DNA of 41,063 bases from an uncultured Butyrivibrio sp. (lineage in GTDB: Bacteria; Bacillota; Clostridia; Lachnospirales; Lachnospiraceae), in contig CAMVNV010000019.1 in the NCBI GenBank assembly GCA_947168935.1, positions 1 to 41,063 of the forward strand, read 5' to 3'. Every line of letters begins with the position of its first letter. Positions within the stretch are counted from its first letter, which is position 1. Below are positions 17,468 to 26,301 of this stretch, in pieces. The translations under genes and the position numbers were made by a program. Under the pieces are notes generated by a model. That model saw only the letters and a program-made list of their open reading frames with translations. It was not told the DNA's origin and made no database searches.

Positions 17468-18922
17468 ATGGTTTTTAATTCATTTGGATTTATCTTCATA
17501 TTCTTGCCCCTGCTCCTTGCAGGATGGAACCTGTTGCTGAAACTCGGCCACAGGCGACTTGCCATACTCTTTATTACCCTTATGAGCGCTGTTCTCTACG
17601 GTCTCTTTAACTGGAAGTACCTGGTAATAATCGGTATCTCTATGGCAGTCACATATCTTTTTTCCTATATTATTGAAAAAAGAAAAAAGGCATCAAAATT
17701 GCTGACCGCCATCGCGGTAATATTCCACATTGCAGTGCTTGGATATTTTAAATATACGGGATTTTTGGTTGATAACATCAATGCGATATTTAAGACGGAT
17801 TATACATTTACCGCCTTTCTGCTTCCTGTGGGAATCAGCTTTTACACCTTTTCCCAGATCGCATTCGTTATAGACAGATCTAAAGGTGAGATCCCTCATT
17901 ACGATTTTCTAAGCTATGCCTTCTATGTATTGTTCTTCCCTAAGATCATGCAGGGACCTATAGCTTTTCCTTCGGAGATCATCGAGCAGACCAATGATAT
18001 TAAGAAGCTTTCCTTTGATCCTGACAGATTTGCAAGGGGCATTATTCTTTTTATTATAGGTCTTTCTAAAAAGGTACTGATGGCAGACACCATCGCTCTT
18101 ATTGTTAACTACACTTACCAGCAGGCTTATTATCTCGACACCTTGTGCGTTATCGTTGCCGGGATAGCAACCGCCCTGAATATATACTTTGACTTTTCAG
18201 GTTACTGCGACATGGCAGATGGAATCTCTCAGATGCTTGGCTTTACCCTTCCTCAGAACTTCAATTCGCCCTTTAAAGCTGCGAGTGTTCAGGAGTTGTG
18301 GCAGCGCTGGCACATGACACTTAGCAGATTCCTTACCAAGTACGTTTACATCCCGCTTGGCGGAAGTAGGAGAGGAGTAGTAAGAACAGTATTTAACATA
18401 CTCCTTATCTTCTTTATTTCTGGTCTCTGGCACGGAGCAGGCTGGAACTATGTTGTATGGGGACTTTTAAACGGAATCCTTGTTATATTCGATCATTTCC
18501 ACAGAAAAAAGATCCTTCCTAAGAAAATAAGACAGGTACTGACTTTCCTGTTCTTTTCCTTCAGTGTAATAATCTTCCAGGCACCAGACCTTGTAACAGG
18601 CGGTGTGATGGTTAAAAAGCTCGCCTTCTTCACCTTCCCTGGATTTTTGTATAGGACTGCTGCAAACTTGTCCCTTTCAGAAACCTATGTATTAGAAGAA
18701 GCTGTGCAGCTTTTTGCTCCAAATGCGCTTAATATCTATTTCCTTGTTCTTATGATAATCATCCTCGCATTTTCTCTTTTCCTTATGACAAGACCAAATG
18801 CTAGAGAGATAGCAAATAGTAGCACCTTTAAGACAAGGCAGATAGTAGCGCTTGCAGTTATTGCTGTTCTTTCAATACTGTCACTTTCTAATGTACAGAC
18901 CTTTATTTATTTCACATTCTAA
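17468..18922 (+). CDS. MBOAT family membrane-bound O-acyltransferase (DltB/AlgI-like)
   Basis: A 484-aa protein with about a dozen membrane segments. Family signatures are FPKIMQGPI (~158-165), PQNFNSPF, the WQRWHMTLSRF block (His282) and the GLWHGAGWNYVVWG motif with the catalytic His322. These proteins transfer acyl groups, usually acetyl or D-alanyl, across the membrane onto exopolysaccharide or teichoic acid. It is followed after 19 nt by an SGNH/DltD-like gene, the usual partner. No dltA/dltC genes are near, so O-acetylation of a surface polysaccharide is likelier than D-alanylation (inference). No Shine-Dalgarno precedes the ATG, so translation may be from a very short leader. Confidence 0.92.
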   Translation: MVFNSFGFIFIFLPLLLAGWNLLLKLGHRRLAILFITLMSAVLYGLFNWKYLVIIGISMAVTYLFSYIIEKRKKASKLLTAIAVIFHIAVLGYFKYTGFLVDNINAIFKTDYTFTAFLLPVGISFYTFSQIAFVIDRSKGEIPHYDFLSYAFYVLFFPKIMQGPIAFPSEIIEQTNDIKKLSFDPDRFARGIILFIIGLSKKVLMADTIALIVNYTYQQAYYLDTLCVIVAGIATALNIYFDFSGYCDMADGISQMLGFTLPQNFNSPFKAASVQELWQRWHMTLSRFLTKYVYIPLGGSRRGVVRTVFNILLIFFISGLWHGAGWNYVVWGLLNGILVIFDHFHRKKILPKKIRQVLTFLFFSFSVIIFQAPDLVTGGVMVKKLAFFTFPGFLYRTAANLSLSETYVLEEAVQLFAPNALNIYFLVLMIIILAFSLFLMTRPNAREIANSSTFKTRQIVALAVIAVLSILSLSNVQTFIYFTF

Positions 18923-18941
18923 GGTAATAGCAGGAAATAAA

Positions 18942-20030
18942 ATGAACACACCTAAGAAGTTTATTAAAAAAATACTTATCGGCATAGTGGCCCTACTTAT
19001 TGCGGTAGCTCTTGTCGTAGTCATATTTGATCCCTTCTACCATTACCACGGTCCCTTATTTGGTATGACTCCTGTCCTTACGGAAAAAGAGTACCAGTGC
19101 GTTGGAACCCTTCGCAATTTTGAATATCAGGGACTTATAGTTGGATCATCTGTTACGGAGAACAATGACAACTCCTGGTACGAAGAGGATTTTGGATGCG
19201 AAACAGTTATTAAAGCGATCCGCTCCTATGGTGCAACTGCAGACCTTTGCTACCTTCTTGATGTTGCATTTGAAGACCACAGTCCCGAATATGTTTTTTA
19301 TTCCATAGATACTACTTCGCTTTCGGCTTCACCTGAGCCAACCTACGAGACAACAGGCTCTCCAACTTATCTTTATGATAAGAATCCTTTTAATGATTAC
19401 ACCTACCTTTGGAACAAGGATGTACTTTTTAAAAAGATTCCTTACATGATGGTCCAGTCTGTGTTTGCAGGTTACAACGATAACCTCTCTTACAACTGGG
19501 AGGCCGGCAAGGACTTCTCTGAAGCTGGAATGTTAAGCCATTATGCAAGATCATCCACTATAACTCCGATGAAAAAAGAAGATGAGTACGCAGAAAACCT
19601 TGTTGCTAACATAGCTCTTCTTACCGCGCAGGTTGAAGCGCACCCTGAAACAAACTTCAAGTTCTTCTTCCCTGCCTATTCAATTCTTTTCTGGGACAGT
19701 GCTTACAGAGCAGGAGACTCGGATGCTTACCTCTATAACGAGGAGACAGCCATCAAAGCTCTCCTTGAGTATGACAATGTTGAAGTATACTATTTCAAAG
19801 ATAACGAAGAGATAACTTCTAATCTTAATAACTACATGGATACACTTCACTTTACTTCCGAGATCAATCACTTCATGGAACAGCAGATGGCAGCGGGAGA
19901 GAGCAGAGTTACCAAAGAAAATGTAGATATACTATTTGAATCAATGCATGAATATGTTGATAAAATAGAGAATGAGCTTGTGATCTACTACGAAGAAAAC
20001 GACATGTTCCTGTACGATGTAGCATTTTAA
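18942..20030 (+). CDS. DltD/AlgJ-like SGNH-type membrane-anchored partner of the acyltransferase
   Basis: A 362-aa protein from the ATG at 18942 (AGGAA upstream); the track start at 18852 overlaps the MBOAT gene. It has one N-terminal membrane anchor (~9-29) and an extracytoplasmic domain. The block LIVGSSVTEN (Ser69/Ser70) resembles block I of SGNH hydrolases, and D300-T-L-H303 near the C-terminus matches the DxxH pair. With the MBOAT protein it likely completes acyl transfer at the cell surface. A bidirectional terminator follows. The subfamily is inferred; sequence similarity to DltD itself looks low. Confidence 0.8.
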   Translation: MNTPKKFIKKILIGIVALLIAVALVVVIFDPFYHYHGPLFGMTPVLTEKEYQCVGTLRNFEYQGLIVGSSVTENNDNSWYEEDFGCETVIKAIRSYGATADLCYLLDVAFEDHSPEYVFYSIDTTSLSASPEPTYETTGSPTYLYDKNPFNDYTYLWNKDVLFKKIPYMMVQSVFAGYNDNLSYNWEAGKDFSEAGMLSHYARSSTITPMKKEDEYAENLVANIALLTAQVEAHPETNFKFFFPAYSILFWDSAYRAGDSDAYLYNEETAIKALLEYDNVEVYYFKDNEEITSNLNNYMDTLHFTSEINHFMEQQMAAGESRVTKENVDILFESMHEYVDKIENELVIYYEENDMFLYDVAF

Positions 20031-20082
20031 TGCAGTTCAGAACATAAATGATTTAAACTGCATATAGGTGAATATAAAAAAT

Positions 20083-20114
20083 AAAGCCCCGGTGACCAAG
20101 GTCACCGAGGCTTT
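20083..20114. terminator. Bidirectional terminator between convergent genes
   Basis: AAAGCCCCGGTGACC and GGTCACCGAGGCTTT form a 15-bp stem with one imperfect pair, flanked by A-runs on the left and T-runs on the right, so it can serve both the DltD-like gene (+) and the zinc-ribbon gene (-). Confidence 0.92.
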
Positions 20115-20129
20115 TTATTTACCGTTTAA

Positions 20130-20753
20130 TTACAGTGTCTGTCCGCAGTTCTGGCAGAATTTGTCACCTTCGTTGTAAGGTGTTCCGCACTGAGGGCACA
20201 TGTGAACAGGTGCTTCTGCAGGGATCTCTCCAGCAACTGGAGCCTCTGTAGGAGCTGCCTCAACTACAGGAGCTGTTTCTACAGCAGGTGCTTCCTGGTT
20301 AAGAGGTGTTCCACAGTACTGGCAGAACTTGTCGCCAGGTGTGTTTTCCTTACCACAGCTTGGGCAAGGATTTACAGGCTTAACTTCTGGTACAGGCATC
20401 TTGCTTCCGCAGTTAGGGCAGAATGCTGTTCCCTTCGGTACTGAGCTACCACAGTTAGGGCATACCTGCTCGTTACGAAGATCCTGAAGCTGCTTCTTAA
20501 GAGAATCGATCTTAGCATCGATGCTATCCATGTCAGCGATTACTGCATCATAGTCTGGTTCAACACCATCTGGGTTCTTCTTGAAGTTGTACAGAAGCTG
20601 TCCAAGCTTAACGATATCAGCGTCTTTCTGCTGCTGTGCAGCCTTGATATCCTGATTGATCTTGTTTGTTTCCATAAGGTCATTAGCCTTCTGGTTAACA
20701 GTTGCTGCCCCCTTTGAGATGCTGTCCTTGAGATTGTCAAAGAAATTTGCCAT
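20130..20753 (-). CDS. Zinc-ribbon protein with N-terminal coiled coil
   Basis: A 207-aa protein with AGGAGG before the start. Residues ~1-95 are helical, starting MANFFDNLKDSISKGA and including a coiled coil (IDAKIDSLKKQLQDL). Three zinc ribbons follow: CPNCG...CPNCG (~98-118), CPSCG...CQYCG (~128-147) and CPQCG...CQNCG (~183-205). A Pro/Ala/Glu linker separates the second and third. There is no signal peptide or membrane segment. Proteins of this type are common in Lachnospiraceae and lack an assigned function; the ribbons probably mediate protein or nucleic acid contacts. Confidence 0.88.
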   Translation of the reverse strand: MANFFDNLKDSISKGAATVNQKANDLMETNKINQDIKAAQQQKDADIVKLGQLLYNFKKNPDGVEPDYDAVIADMDSIDAKIDSLKKQLQDLRNEQVCPNCGSSVPKGTAFCPNCGSKMPVPEVKPVNPCPSCGKENTPGDKFCQYCGTPLNQEAPAVETAPVVEAAPTEAPVAGEIPAEAPVHMCPQCGTPYNEGDKFCQNCGQTL

Positions 20754-20816
20754 TTATTTTTCCTCCTGAAAAAACTTTTCAAATTATTTTATTCTTAATA
20801 AACATTTGCTATTGAG

Positions 20817-20822
20817 ATTATA
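20817..20822 (-). promoter_or_regulatory. Probable -10 box for the zinc-ribbon gene
   Basis: TATAAT on the minus strand in the context ATGCTATAATCTC, about 65 nt upstream of the start codon. The matching -35 is poor. The adjacent 20869-20894 holds an imperfect TTTATTT...AAATAAA hairpin after trpA; no strong trpA terminator is visible. Confidence 0.45.
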
Positions 20823-20928
20823 GCATAAAGGAAAAATCTATGCCTCGTTTTTTGACGAATTAACAGTTTTATTTCGTGAAATGCACTAAATAAACTTCGA
20901 TTAATCCGCAAGTCGAGGTCTGTCTGTA

Positions 20929-21723
20929 TTATGCTGTCGCTTTCTGCACTCCATCCTTGAGCTTTTTGGCAAATTCTGTAACGTAAGGTACGCAATCCTT
21001 GCCATACTGACCTACGATCTTAACGATAGCTGATCCAACAATCGCGCCATCTGATTTTGTAGCCATACTTCTTGCCTGATCAGGGTTAGAGATTCCAAAT
21101 CCAACAGCGGCAGGAATATCAGATACTTCCCTTACTGTAGCGATCATATCTTCGATGTTGGTTGCAAATTCTTCTCTTACGCCTGTTACACCCATTGAAG
21201 ATACAACGTATAAAAAGCCTTTAGCTTCTTTAGCGATCATCTTGATTCTGTCTTCAGAAGTAGGAGCGATCATTGATATAATTGATATACCATTTTCATT
21301 TGCAACATCTTCAAATTCTTCCTTTTCTTCAAATGGTATATCCGGAACGATAATTCCCTGCATTCCGCTTTCAACGCAGCGCTTCATGAATTTCTCTTTT
21401 CCGTAGGCAAAAATAGCATTTGCGTATGTGAGAAATACCATAGGAACTGAAACTTTACCTTCATCATGAAGCTCTTTTAACATATCAAAAAGCTTGTCTG
21501 TTGTAGTACCTGATGCAAGGGCTCTCTCATCAGCTTCCTGAATTACAGGGCCTTCTGCGATAGGATCAGAGAAGGGAATTCCAATCTCGATAAGGTCGCT
21601 TCCTGCATCCTGAAGAGCGATGATAAGGTCTTTCGTTGTATCAAGGTCGGGGTCTCCGCCTGTTATAAATGGTATAAATGCCTTACCGTTTTTGAAGGCA
21701 TCAGCTATCTTAATATCTGTCAT
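20929..21723 (-). CDS. trpA: Tryptophan synthase alpha subunit
   Basis: A 264-aa protein, typical length. It cleaves indole-3-glycerol phosphate to indole and glyceraldehyde-3-phosphate and passes indole to TrpB. The catalytic Glu46 is in LIEIGIPFSDP. The second catalytic acid, Asp60 in Salmonella ADGP, is Glu57 here (AEGP), a variant known in many clostridial TrpA proteins. Phosphate-binding glycines GFGIS and GSAIV are present. Its ribosome binding site AGAGGTG lies in the 3' end of the intercistronic repeat downstream of trpB. Last gene of trpDCFBA. Confidence 0.97.
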   Translation of the reverse strand: MTDIKIADAFKNGKAFIPFITGGDPDLDTTKDLIIALQDAGSDLIEIGIPFSDPIAEGPVIQEADERALASGTTTDKLFDMLKELHDEGKVSVPMVFLTYANAIFAYGKEKFMKRCVESGMQGIIVPDIPFEEKEEFEDVANENGISIISMIAPTSEDRIKMIAKEAKGFLYVVSSMGVTGVREEFATNIEDMIATVREVSDIPAAVGFGISNPDQARSMATKSDGAIVGSAIVKIVGQYGKDCVPYVTEFAKKLKDGVQKATA

Positions 21724-21731
21724 TTTTTCAC

Positions 21732-21817
21732 CTCTTATCGCGAGTGATTACTGATTGAAGTGGTGGAGCTCGCGACACCACTTCGTGAAGTTTGAAAATT
21801 TTATATTTTCAAACTTC
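21732..21817 (-). repeat. Intercistronic hairpin element carrying the trpA ribosome binding site
   Basis: In the gene sense the element starts 1 nt after the trpB stop with a 13-bp hairpin (GAAGTTTGAAAAT / ATTTTCAAACTTC). A second 9-bp hairpin follows (GAAGTGGTG / CACCACTTC, loop with TCGCGAGCTC). It ends in TCACTCGCGATAAGAGGTG, whose AGAGGTG is the trpA Shine-Dalgarno. The same order (TTTGAAA hairpin, then TCACTCGCGA, then GAGGT) occurs before mnmE at the end of the window. Confidence 0.72.
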
Positions 21818-21818
21818 C

Positions 21819-23006
21819 TTAATCCTGAAGATTCTCGCCGCGGTAGCGAGCGATTGCTGCAACGTCTTTGTCTCCGCGACCTGACAGGTTAATTACGATG
21901 ATCTTGTCCTTACTCATCTTTGGAGCAAGCTTCATGGCATAGGCAACGGCGTGTGAACTCTCGATCGCAGGAATTATTCCTTCAGTTTTTGAAAGGTATT
22001 CAAAAGCCTCTACAGCTTCTTCATCAGTAACAGCCACGTATTTAGCTCTACCTATATCATTAAGATATGCGTGCTCAGGTCCGATTCCGGGATAGTCGAG
22101 ACCAGCTGAGATTGAATATACCGGTGCGATCTGTCCATCTTCGTTCTGGCAAAAGAGTGACTTCATACCATGGAAGATTCCAAGCTTACCTGTAGCGATT
22201 GTTGCTGCTGTTCTCGGTGTATCAGCGCCTTCACCTGCTGCCTCGCATCCGATAAGTTCAACTTCCTCATCTCCGATAAAGTCGTAAAAAGCTCCGATTG
22301 CATTAGATCCGCCTCCAACGCAGGCAAGAACAGCATCGGGAAGTCGTCCCTCTTTTTCCAGCATCTGAGATTTGATCTCCCTGGAGATAACTGCCTGGAA
22401 ATCGCGAACGATAGTTGGGAAAGGATATGGGCCCATAACTGAGCCAAGTACATAGTGGGTATCAGCTACGCGGCTGCTCCACTCCTTCATGGCTGCGTTA
22501 ACGGCATCCTTAAGAGTTCCTGTTCCTGACTCTACTGCGTTAACCTTGGCACCAAGAAGTCTCATTCTGTATACGTTGAGGGCCTGACGCTCTGTGTCGA
22601 GCTTACCCATAAAGATCTCACACTCAAGGCCCATGAGAGCAGCAACAGTAGCAGTAGCAACGCCGTGCTGTCCTGCACCTGTCTCAGCTATGACTCTTGT
22701 CTTACCCATGCGCTTTGCAAGAAGGCACTGACCAAGTACGTTGTTGATCTTGTGAGCACCTGTGTGGTTTAAGTCTTCTCGCTTAAGATAGATCTTTGCT
22801 CCCCCAAGGTCCTCTGTCATTTTCTTAGCTTCATATAAAAGGGATGGACGTCCTGCATAGTTATTAAAAAGATCAGTCAGCTCTTTATTAAACTCAGGGT
22901 CATCCTTATATCTGTTATAGGCTTCTTCAAGTTCCGTGATAGCATTCATAAGCGTTTCAGGAACATACTGGCCACCAAATTTTCCGAATCTGCCTTTTGT
23001 TACCAT
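21819..23006 (-). CDS. trpB: Tryptophan synthase beta subunit
   Basis: A 395-aa PLP enzyme that condenses indole with serine to tryptophan. It shows [16 protein letters not shown] at the N-terminus, the PLP lysine K86 in HTGAHKINN, the GGGSNAIG phosphate-binding loop and the C-terminal SGRGDKD. This is the TrpB1 type with a cognate TrpA next to it. The binding site is GAAAGGAATTAATTAACATG, with 10 nt spacing. It is flanked on both sides by intercistronic hairpins. Confidence 0.98.
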   Translation of the reverse strand: MVTKGRFGKFGGQYVPETLMNAITELEEAYNRYKDDPEFNKELTDLFNNYAGRPSLLYEAKKMTEDLGGAKIYLKREDLNHTGAHKINNVLGQCLLAKRMGKTRVIAETGAGQHGVATATVAALMGLECEIFMGKLDTERQALNVYRMRLLGAKVNAVESGTGTLKDAVNAAMKEWSSRVADTHYVLGSVMGPYPFPTIVRDFQAVISREIKSQMLEKEGRLPDAVLACVGGGSNAIGAFYDFIGDEEVELIGCEAAGEGADTPRTAATIATGKLGIFHGMKSLFCQNEDGQIAPVYSISAGLDYPGIGPEHAYLNDIGRAKYVAVTDEEAVEAFEYLSKTEGIIPAIESSHAVAYAMKLAPKMSKDKIIVINLSGRGDKDVAAIARYRGENLQD

Positions 23007-23050
23007 GTTAATTAATTCCTTTCGTTATCATTAAATAAAACGATTCCATC

Positions 23051-23105
23051 GGTAAATAGGCTTTATGCCTATTTACCAGACTTTTGACACGAAGTGTTAA
23101 AAGTC
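23051..23105 (-). promoter_or_regulatory. Two consecutive hairpins between trpF and trpB
   Basis: Directly after the trpF stop, GACTTTTAACAC and GTGTCAAAAGTC pair in 12 bp (one wobble) with a 3-nt loop (23079-23105). Next, GGTAAATAGGC and GCCTATTTACC form a perfect 11-bp stem (23051-23077). Neither has a U-tract. They may act as mRNA-stability or processing elements inside the trp operon (inference). Confidence 0.65.
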
Positions 23106-23106
23106 C

Positions 23107-23787
23107 TTATACAAACTGTGACTGAGGTCTGTAGGCTTCCATAACTCTCATGAGCTTTTCAACCTTCTTCCAGTCCTTGTGTCCGTCTGTTTCAACTGCT
23201 GATGACACATCGACCGCATATGGTCTTGACTGTGCAAGCGCCTGTTGGATGTTGTCTGCAGACAATCCTCCTGCAAGGAAATACGGCTTATTAAGCTTAG
23301 GAATCATTGAAAGCTCAAATCTTTCGCCTGTTCCTCCCGGAAGTTTTTCAACGTAGTTGTCTAAAAGGAGCATGTCTACAGGAAGATTATCTACTTCATC
23401 AAACTCAGATCCGTCCTTGACTCTGATCGCTTTCATGATTGGAGCACCAGGACCAAACTCATCGTAGTGGCGCTTTTTGTCAGGGTTTGATGCTGCAATC
23501 TTTTCTCTAAGAAGATTTATGTAGGCTGCGTCTTCGTGTCCGTGGAGCTGGATTATCTGGATGATAGCGCTGTTATAAAGATCTACGATATGATTCATAT
23601 CATCGTCTACAAATACGCCAACTGTAGGAATAGAGATATCCAGTGTATTCCTAAGCTCCCCGGCCATCTGATCTGTCAGATAATGCCTTGTCTTTGCAAA
23701 AACAAATCCGCAGTAATCAGGCTTAAAACCGTTCATTATTACGCAGTCTTCCTTGGTCATAAGACCACAGATCTTAATCTTAACCAT
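23107..23787 (-). CDS. trpF: Phosphoribosylanthranilate isomerase
   Basis: A 226-aa TIM-barrel protein that converts N-(5-phosphoribosyl)anthranilate to the deoxyribulose-phosphate form. The N-terminal KICGLM contains the catalytic Cys7, and the catalytic Asp is in VDVSSAVE. The LHGHED and FLAGGLSADN motifs are present. A short insert (roughly residues 96-112, SNPDKKRHYDEFGPG) makes it a little longer than usual (~200-205). The binding site is AGAGGAT. It is separate from trpC, with an 81-nt gap. Confidence 0.96.
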   Translation of the reverse strand: MVKIKICGLMTKEDCVIMNGFKPDYCGFVFAKTRHYLTDQMAGELRNTLDISIPTVGVFVDDDMNHIVDLYNSAIIQIIQLHGHEDAAYINLLREKIAASNPDKKRHYDEFGPGAPIMKAIRVKDGSEFDEVDNLPVDMLLLDNYVEKLPGGTGERFELSMIPKLNKPYFLAGGLSADNIQQALAQSRPYAVDVSSAVETDGHKDWKKVEKLMRVMEAYRPQSQFV

Positions 23788-23868
23788 TTGAAAATCCTCT
23801 TTTTCTTTTACAAACCCTGCAGTTTCTTTTTTCTATTTATTTTGTGAAAAAAGATTTTGCACTACCAA

Positions 23869-24687
23869 CTACATTCCCTTAAGCCTTTGTATCATGCCGC
23901 TCTTATCATTTGCACGCATCATTGTTTCCCCAATAAGAACTGCATTTACTCCTGATTCCTTAAGCTTTATCATATCTTCTTCAGTCTTGATCCCGCTTTC
24001 AGCAACGAATATCTTATTAGAGGGAACCAACTTTCGAAGTCTTATGCTGTTACCAAGATCTACTGTGAAGTCCTTAAGGTTTCTGTTGTTAACTCCGACT
24101 ATTTCAGCTCCTGCATCAAGAGCTCTTTTTACTTCATCCTCATCATGGGTTTCAACTATGGCTGAAAGTCCCAGGGATGATGCAAGCTCGTGATAGGCTT
24201 TTAACTTGTCATCATCAAGGATCGCACATATAAGAAGTATTGCTGATGCGCCGTATACCTTAGCCTGGTAGATCATGTACTCATCTATGGTGAAGTCCTT
24301 ACGAAGAAGGGGAGTAGTGACTCCGGAATTAAGTATATCTTTTATATACTCAATATTACCTTTAAAATAGTCAGGCTCTGTTAAAACAGAAATGGCATCT
24401 GCCCCTATCTTTTCGTATTCCCTTGCAATATCTATATAAGGGAAGTCCTCAGCAATTATCCCCTTTGAAGGAGATGCCTTTTTGACCTCACAGATAAAAT
24501 GGATCCCCGGGCCTGACAGATTCCTTTTAAAGATAAAGTCCGTGGCGCTGTTACCAGTACCGGTCTTATCACCAGTATCACGGCTTCTTATTTCAAGCGC
24601 CATCTCCTTCATCTTTTCAGGTGATATCTGGCTTTTTTCTATATCAAGGCGCTTTTTGGTTGCAGCTACAAGATCATCAAGTATCAT
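23869..24687 (-). CDS. trpC: Indole-3-glycerol phosphate synthase
   Basis: A 272-aa TIM-barrel enzyme that closes the indole ring. Signatures are CEVKKASPSKGII with the catalytic Lys, LLRKDFTID, GVNNRNLKDF and AESGIKTEEDM. The start is 25 nt after the trpD stop and has AGGAATT before the ATG. Monofunctional, not fused to trpF. Confidence 0.97.
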   Translation of the reverse strand: MILDDLVAATKKRLDIEKSQISPEKMKEMALEIRSRDTGDKTGTGNSATDFIFKRNLSGPGIHFICEVKKASPSKGIIAEDFPYIDIAREYEKIGADAISVLTEPDYFKGNIEYIKDILNSGVTTPLLRKDFTIDEYMIYQAKVYGASAILLICAILDDDKLKAYHELASSLGLSAIVETHDEDEVKRALDAGAEIVGVNNRNLKDFTVDLGNSIRLRKLVPSNKIFVAESGIKTEEDMIKLKESGVNAVLIGETMMRANDKSGMIQRLKGM

Positions 24688-24712
24688 ATAATTCCTCTTT
24701 ATGTGCTTCTTA

Positions 24713-25741
24713 TTATGCGCTAAGCTCAGCGTACTTATTGGTTGCAGCTACGAAGTTTTCAAGTGTCTCAAGAGCCTTACCTGAATCAATAGTCTCTTTT
24801 GCCTTATTAACTGCATCTGCCATGGAGATTCCGTCTACTCCAAGATAGATTGCAAGAGCTGCATTTAAGATTACGTCATTTCTCTTAGGACCCTGCTCCT
24901 TGCCTGAAAGGATGTCTCTTGTGATCTGAGCGTTCTCTTCAGGTGTTCCGCCTACAAGGTCTTCAAGCTTGCAGAGCTTAAGACCGAATACTTCAGGTGA
25001 AAGCTCATATGTGTGAAGGTCGCCTTCTCTTATCTCGCATACTGTTGTAGGACCTGTGAGAGTTACTTCATCGATTCCGTCGCTTCCGCATACTACAACG
25101 CCTCTTGTGATTCCAAGGTTTGAAAGAACCTGTGCAAGTGGCTCAACGAGCTTCTGATCATATACACCCATTACCTGCATCTTGGCTGCTGCCGGATTGG
25201 TAAGCGGTCCAAGGATGTTGAATATTGTTCTGATTCCAAGTTCCTTACGAACAGGTGCTGCATATTTCATAGAAGAGTGATACTTCTGGGCAAAGAGGAA
25301 GCAGATTCCTGTTTCATCAAGGACTTTCATCATCTGGTCTGGCTCAAGTGTGATGGTTGCTCCAAGCTTTTCTAAAACATCTGCTGCACCTGACTTTGAA
25401 GATACTGATCTGTTACCATGCTTAGCTACAGGAACACCTGCTGCCGCGATAACAAAAGCAGAAGTAGTAGAGATGTTAAATGTTCCAACAAGGTCTCCGC
25501 CTGTTCCTACGATCTCCATAACATCTGTGCTTGGCTGAACTCTAACACCTTTTTCTCTCATTACGTTAGCGCAGGCTGTAATTTCAGTTACTGTCTCGCC
25601 CTTCATACGAAGTGCTGTAATAAAAGCTGCTATCTGAGCCTGTGTTGCTGTTCCGTCGAACATCTCACTCATTGCAGCCTTAGCTGTCTGCTCATCAAGA
25701 TCCTTACCTGCTACTACCTGTGCGATTGCTTCTTTAATCAT
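24713..25741 (-). CDS. trpD: Anthranilate phosphoribosyltransferase
   Basis: A 342-aa protein from the ATG at 25741 (GGAGG 8 nt upstream). The track start at 25780 adds 13 residues not typical of the family. It transfers phosphoribosyl to anthranilate. The PRPP site GTGGD is at residues ~79-83, followed by NISTTSAFV, KHGNRSVSSKSG and the family motif GPLTNPA. It is the first gene after the T-box; trpE and trpG are not here, so anthranilate must come from genes elsewhere or from uptake. Confidence 0.97.
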   Translation of the reverse strand: MIKEAIAQVVAGKDLDEQTAKAAMSEMFDGTATQAQIAAFITALRMKGETVTEITACANVMREKGVRVQPSTDVMEIVGTGGDLVGTFNISTTSAFVIAAAGVPVAKHGNRSVSSKSGAADVLEKLGATITLEPDQMMKVLDETGICFLFAQKYHSSMKYAAPVRKELGIRTIFNILGPLTNPAAAKMQVMGVYDQKLVEPLAQVLSNLGITRGVVVCGSDGIDEVTLTGPTTVCEIREGDLHTYELSPEVFGLKLCKLEDLVGGTPEENAQITRDILSGKEQGPKRNDVILNAALAIYLGVDGISMADAVNKAKETIDSGKALETLENFVAATNKYAELSA

Positions 25742-25842
25742 TGCTTTTTCCTCCATTTTAGAAATTGTTCCTTGAAGCATCAGCTTTTTTCATAAAGATC
25801 TGTCAGTTCCAGCTCTAAGATTCACAAGCAAATCTGTAATAA

Positions 25843-26182
25843 AAAAAGCCTCTGCCTCAGTTACATAACTGGGACAAAGGCTTTGAATTTACTATCATTG
25901 TACATTCATCGCTTCTGCGGTACCACCCATATTGGCGCGTGACCTTTCGGTCCGTTAACCCACTCTTTCAGATACTTTGTATCGTTACGATCAACATATC
26001 TGCCTGGCTGATAACGGTTCAGGTTCCCGTCAGCACCTACTTGGAATAATCCTTTCAGGCTGCCCTCGCAGGTCCATTCGGTATTTCGTCGTTACTACCT
26101 CACACCAGCCGGTAGCTCTCTGAAAACAACAGCCATACGTACTCGTCCTGTTCAACGGTTTAACTGCTTTTTTGATTTAATG
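25843..26182 (-). ncRNA. Tryptophan-specific T-box leader of the trp operon
   Basis: In the minus sense the leader has the Stem I distal AGAGAGCTACCGGCTGGTG motif, the specifier context CCGAA-TGG-ACC (UGG, Trp; plus-strand 26074-26076), a stem III (CTGACGGGAACC...) and the T-box TGGGTGGTACCGCAG (25919-25927 core). It ends in a terminator with AAGCCT...CAGTTATGTAACTG...AGGCTT followed by TTTTTTT (25843-25885). Uncharged tRNA-Trp should stabilise the antiterminator and allow trpDCFBA transcription. The base pairing with the tRNA discriminator is U here. Confidence 0.95.
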
Positions 26183-26188
26183 AATTAA

Positions 26189-26217
26189 AGTATAAATGTA
26201 TAAATAACAAAAGTCAA
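26189..26217 (-). promoter_or_regulatory. trp promoter: Sigma-A promoter of the trp operon
   Basis: TTGACT (26212-26217), a 17-bp spacer and TATACT (26189-26194) on the minus strand, placing the start near 26182 just ahead of T-box Stem I. The stretch between here and the GGDEF gene stop contains only an AT-rich hairpin (AAATTAATA / TATTAATTT, 26239-26272). Confidence 0.9.
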
Positions 26218-26301
26218 TCCAAAAGATAATTTTATTTCAAATTAATAAATTCGCTACGCCGTATATTAATTTTGTCATATATTTATTGCTTATATTTTAC
26301 C

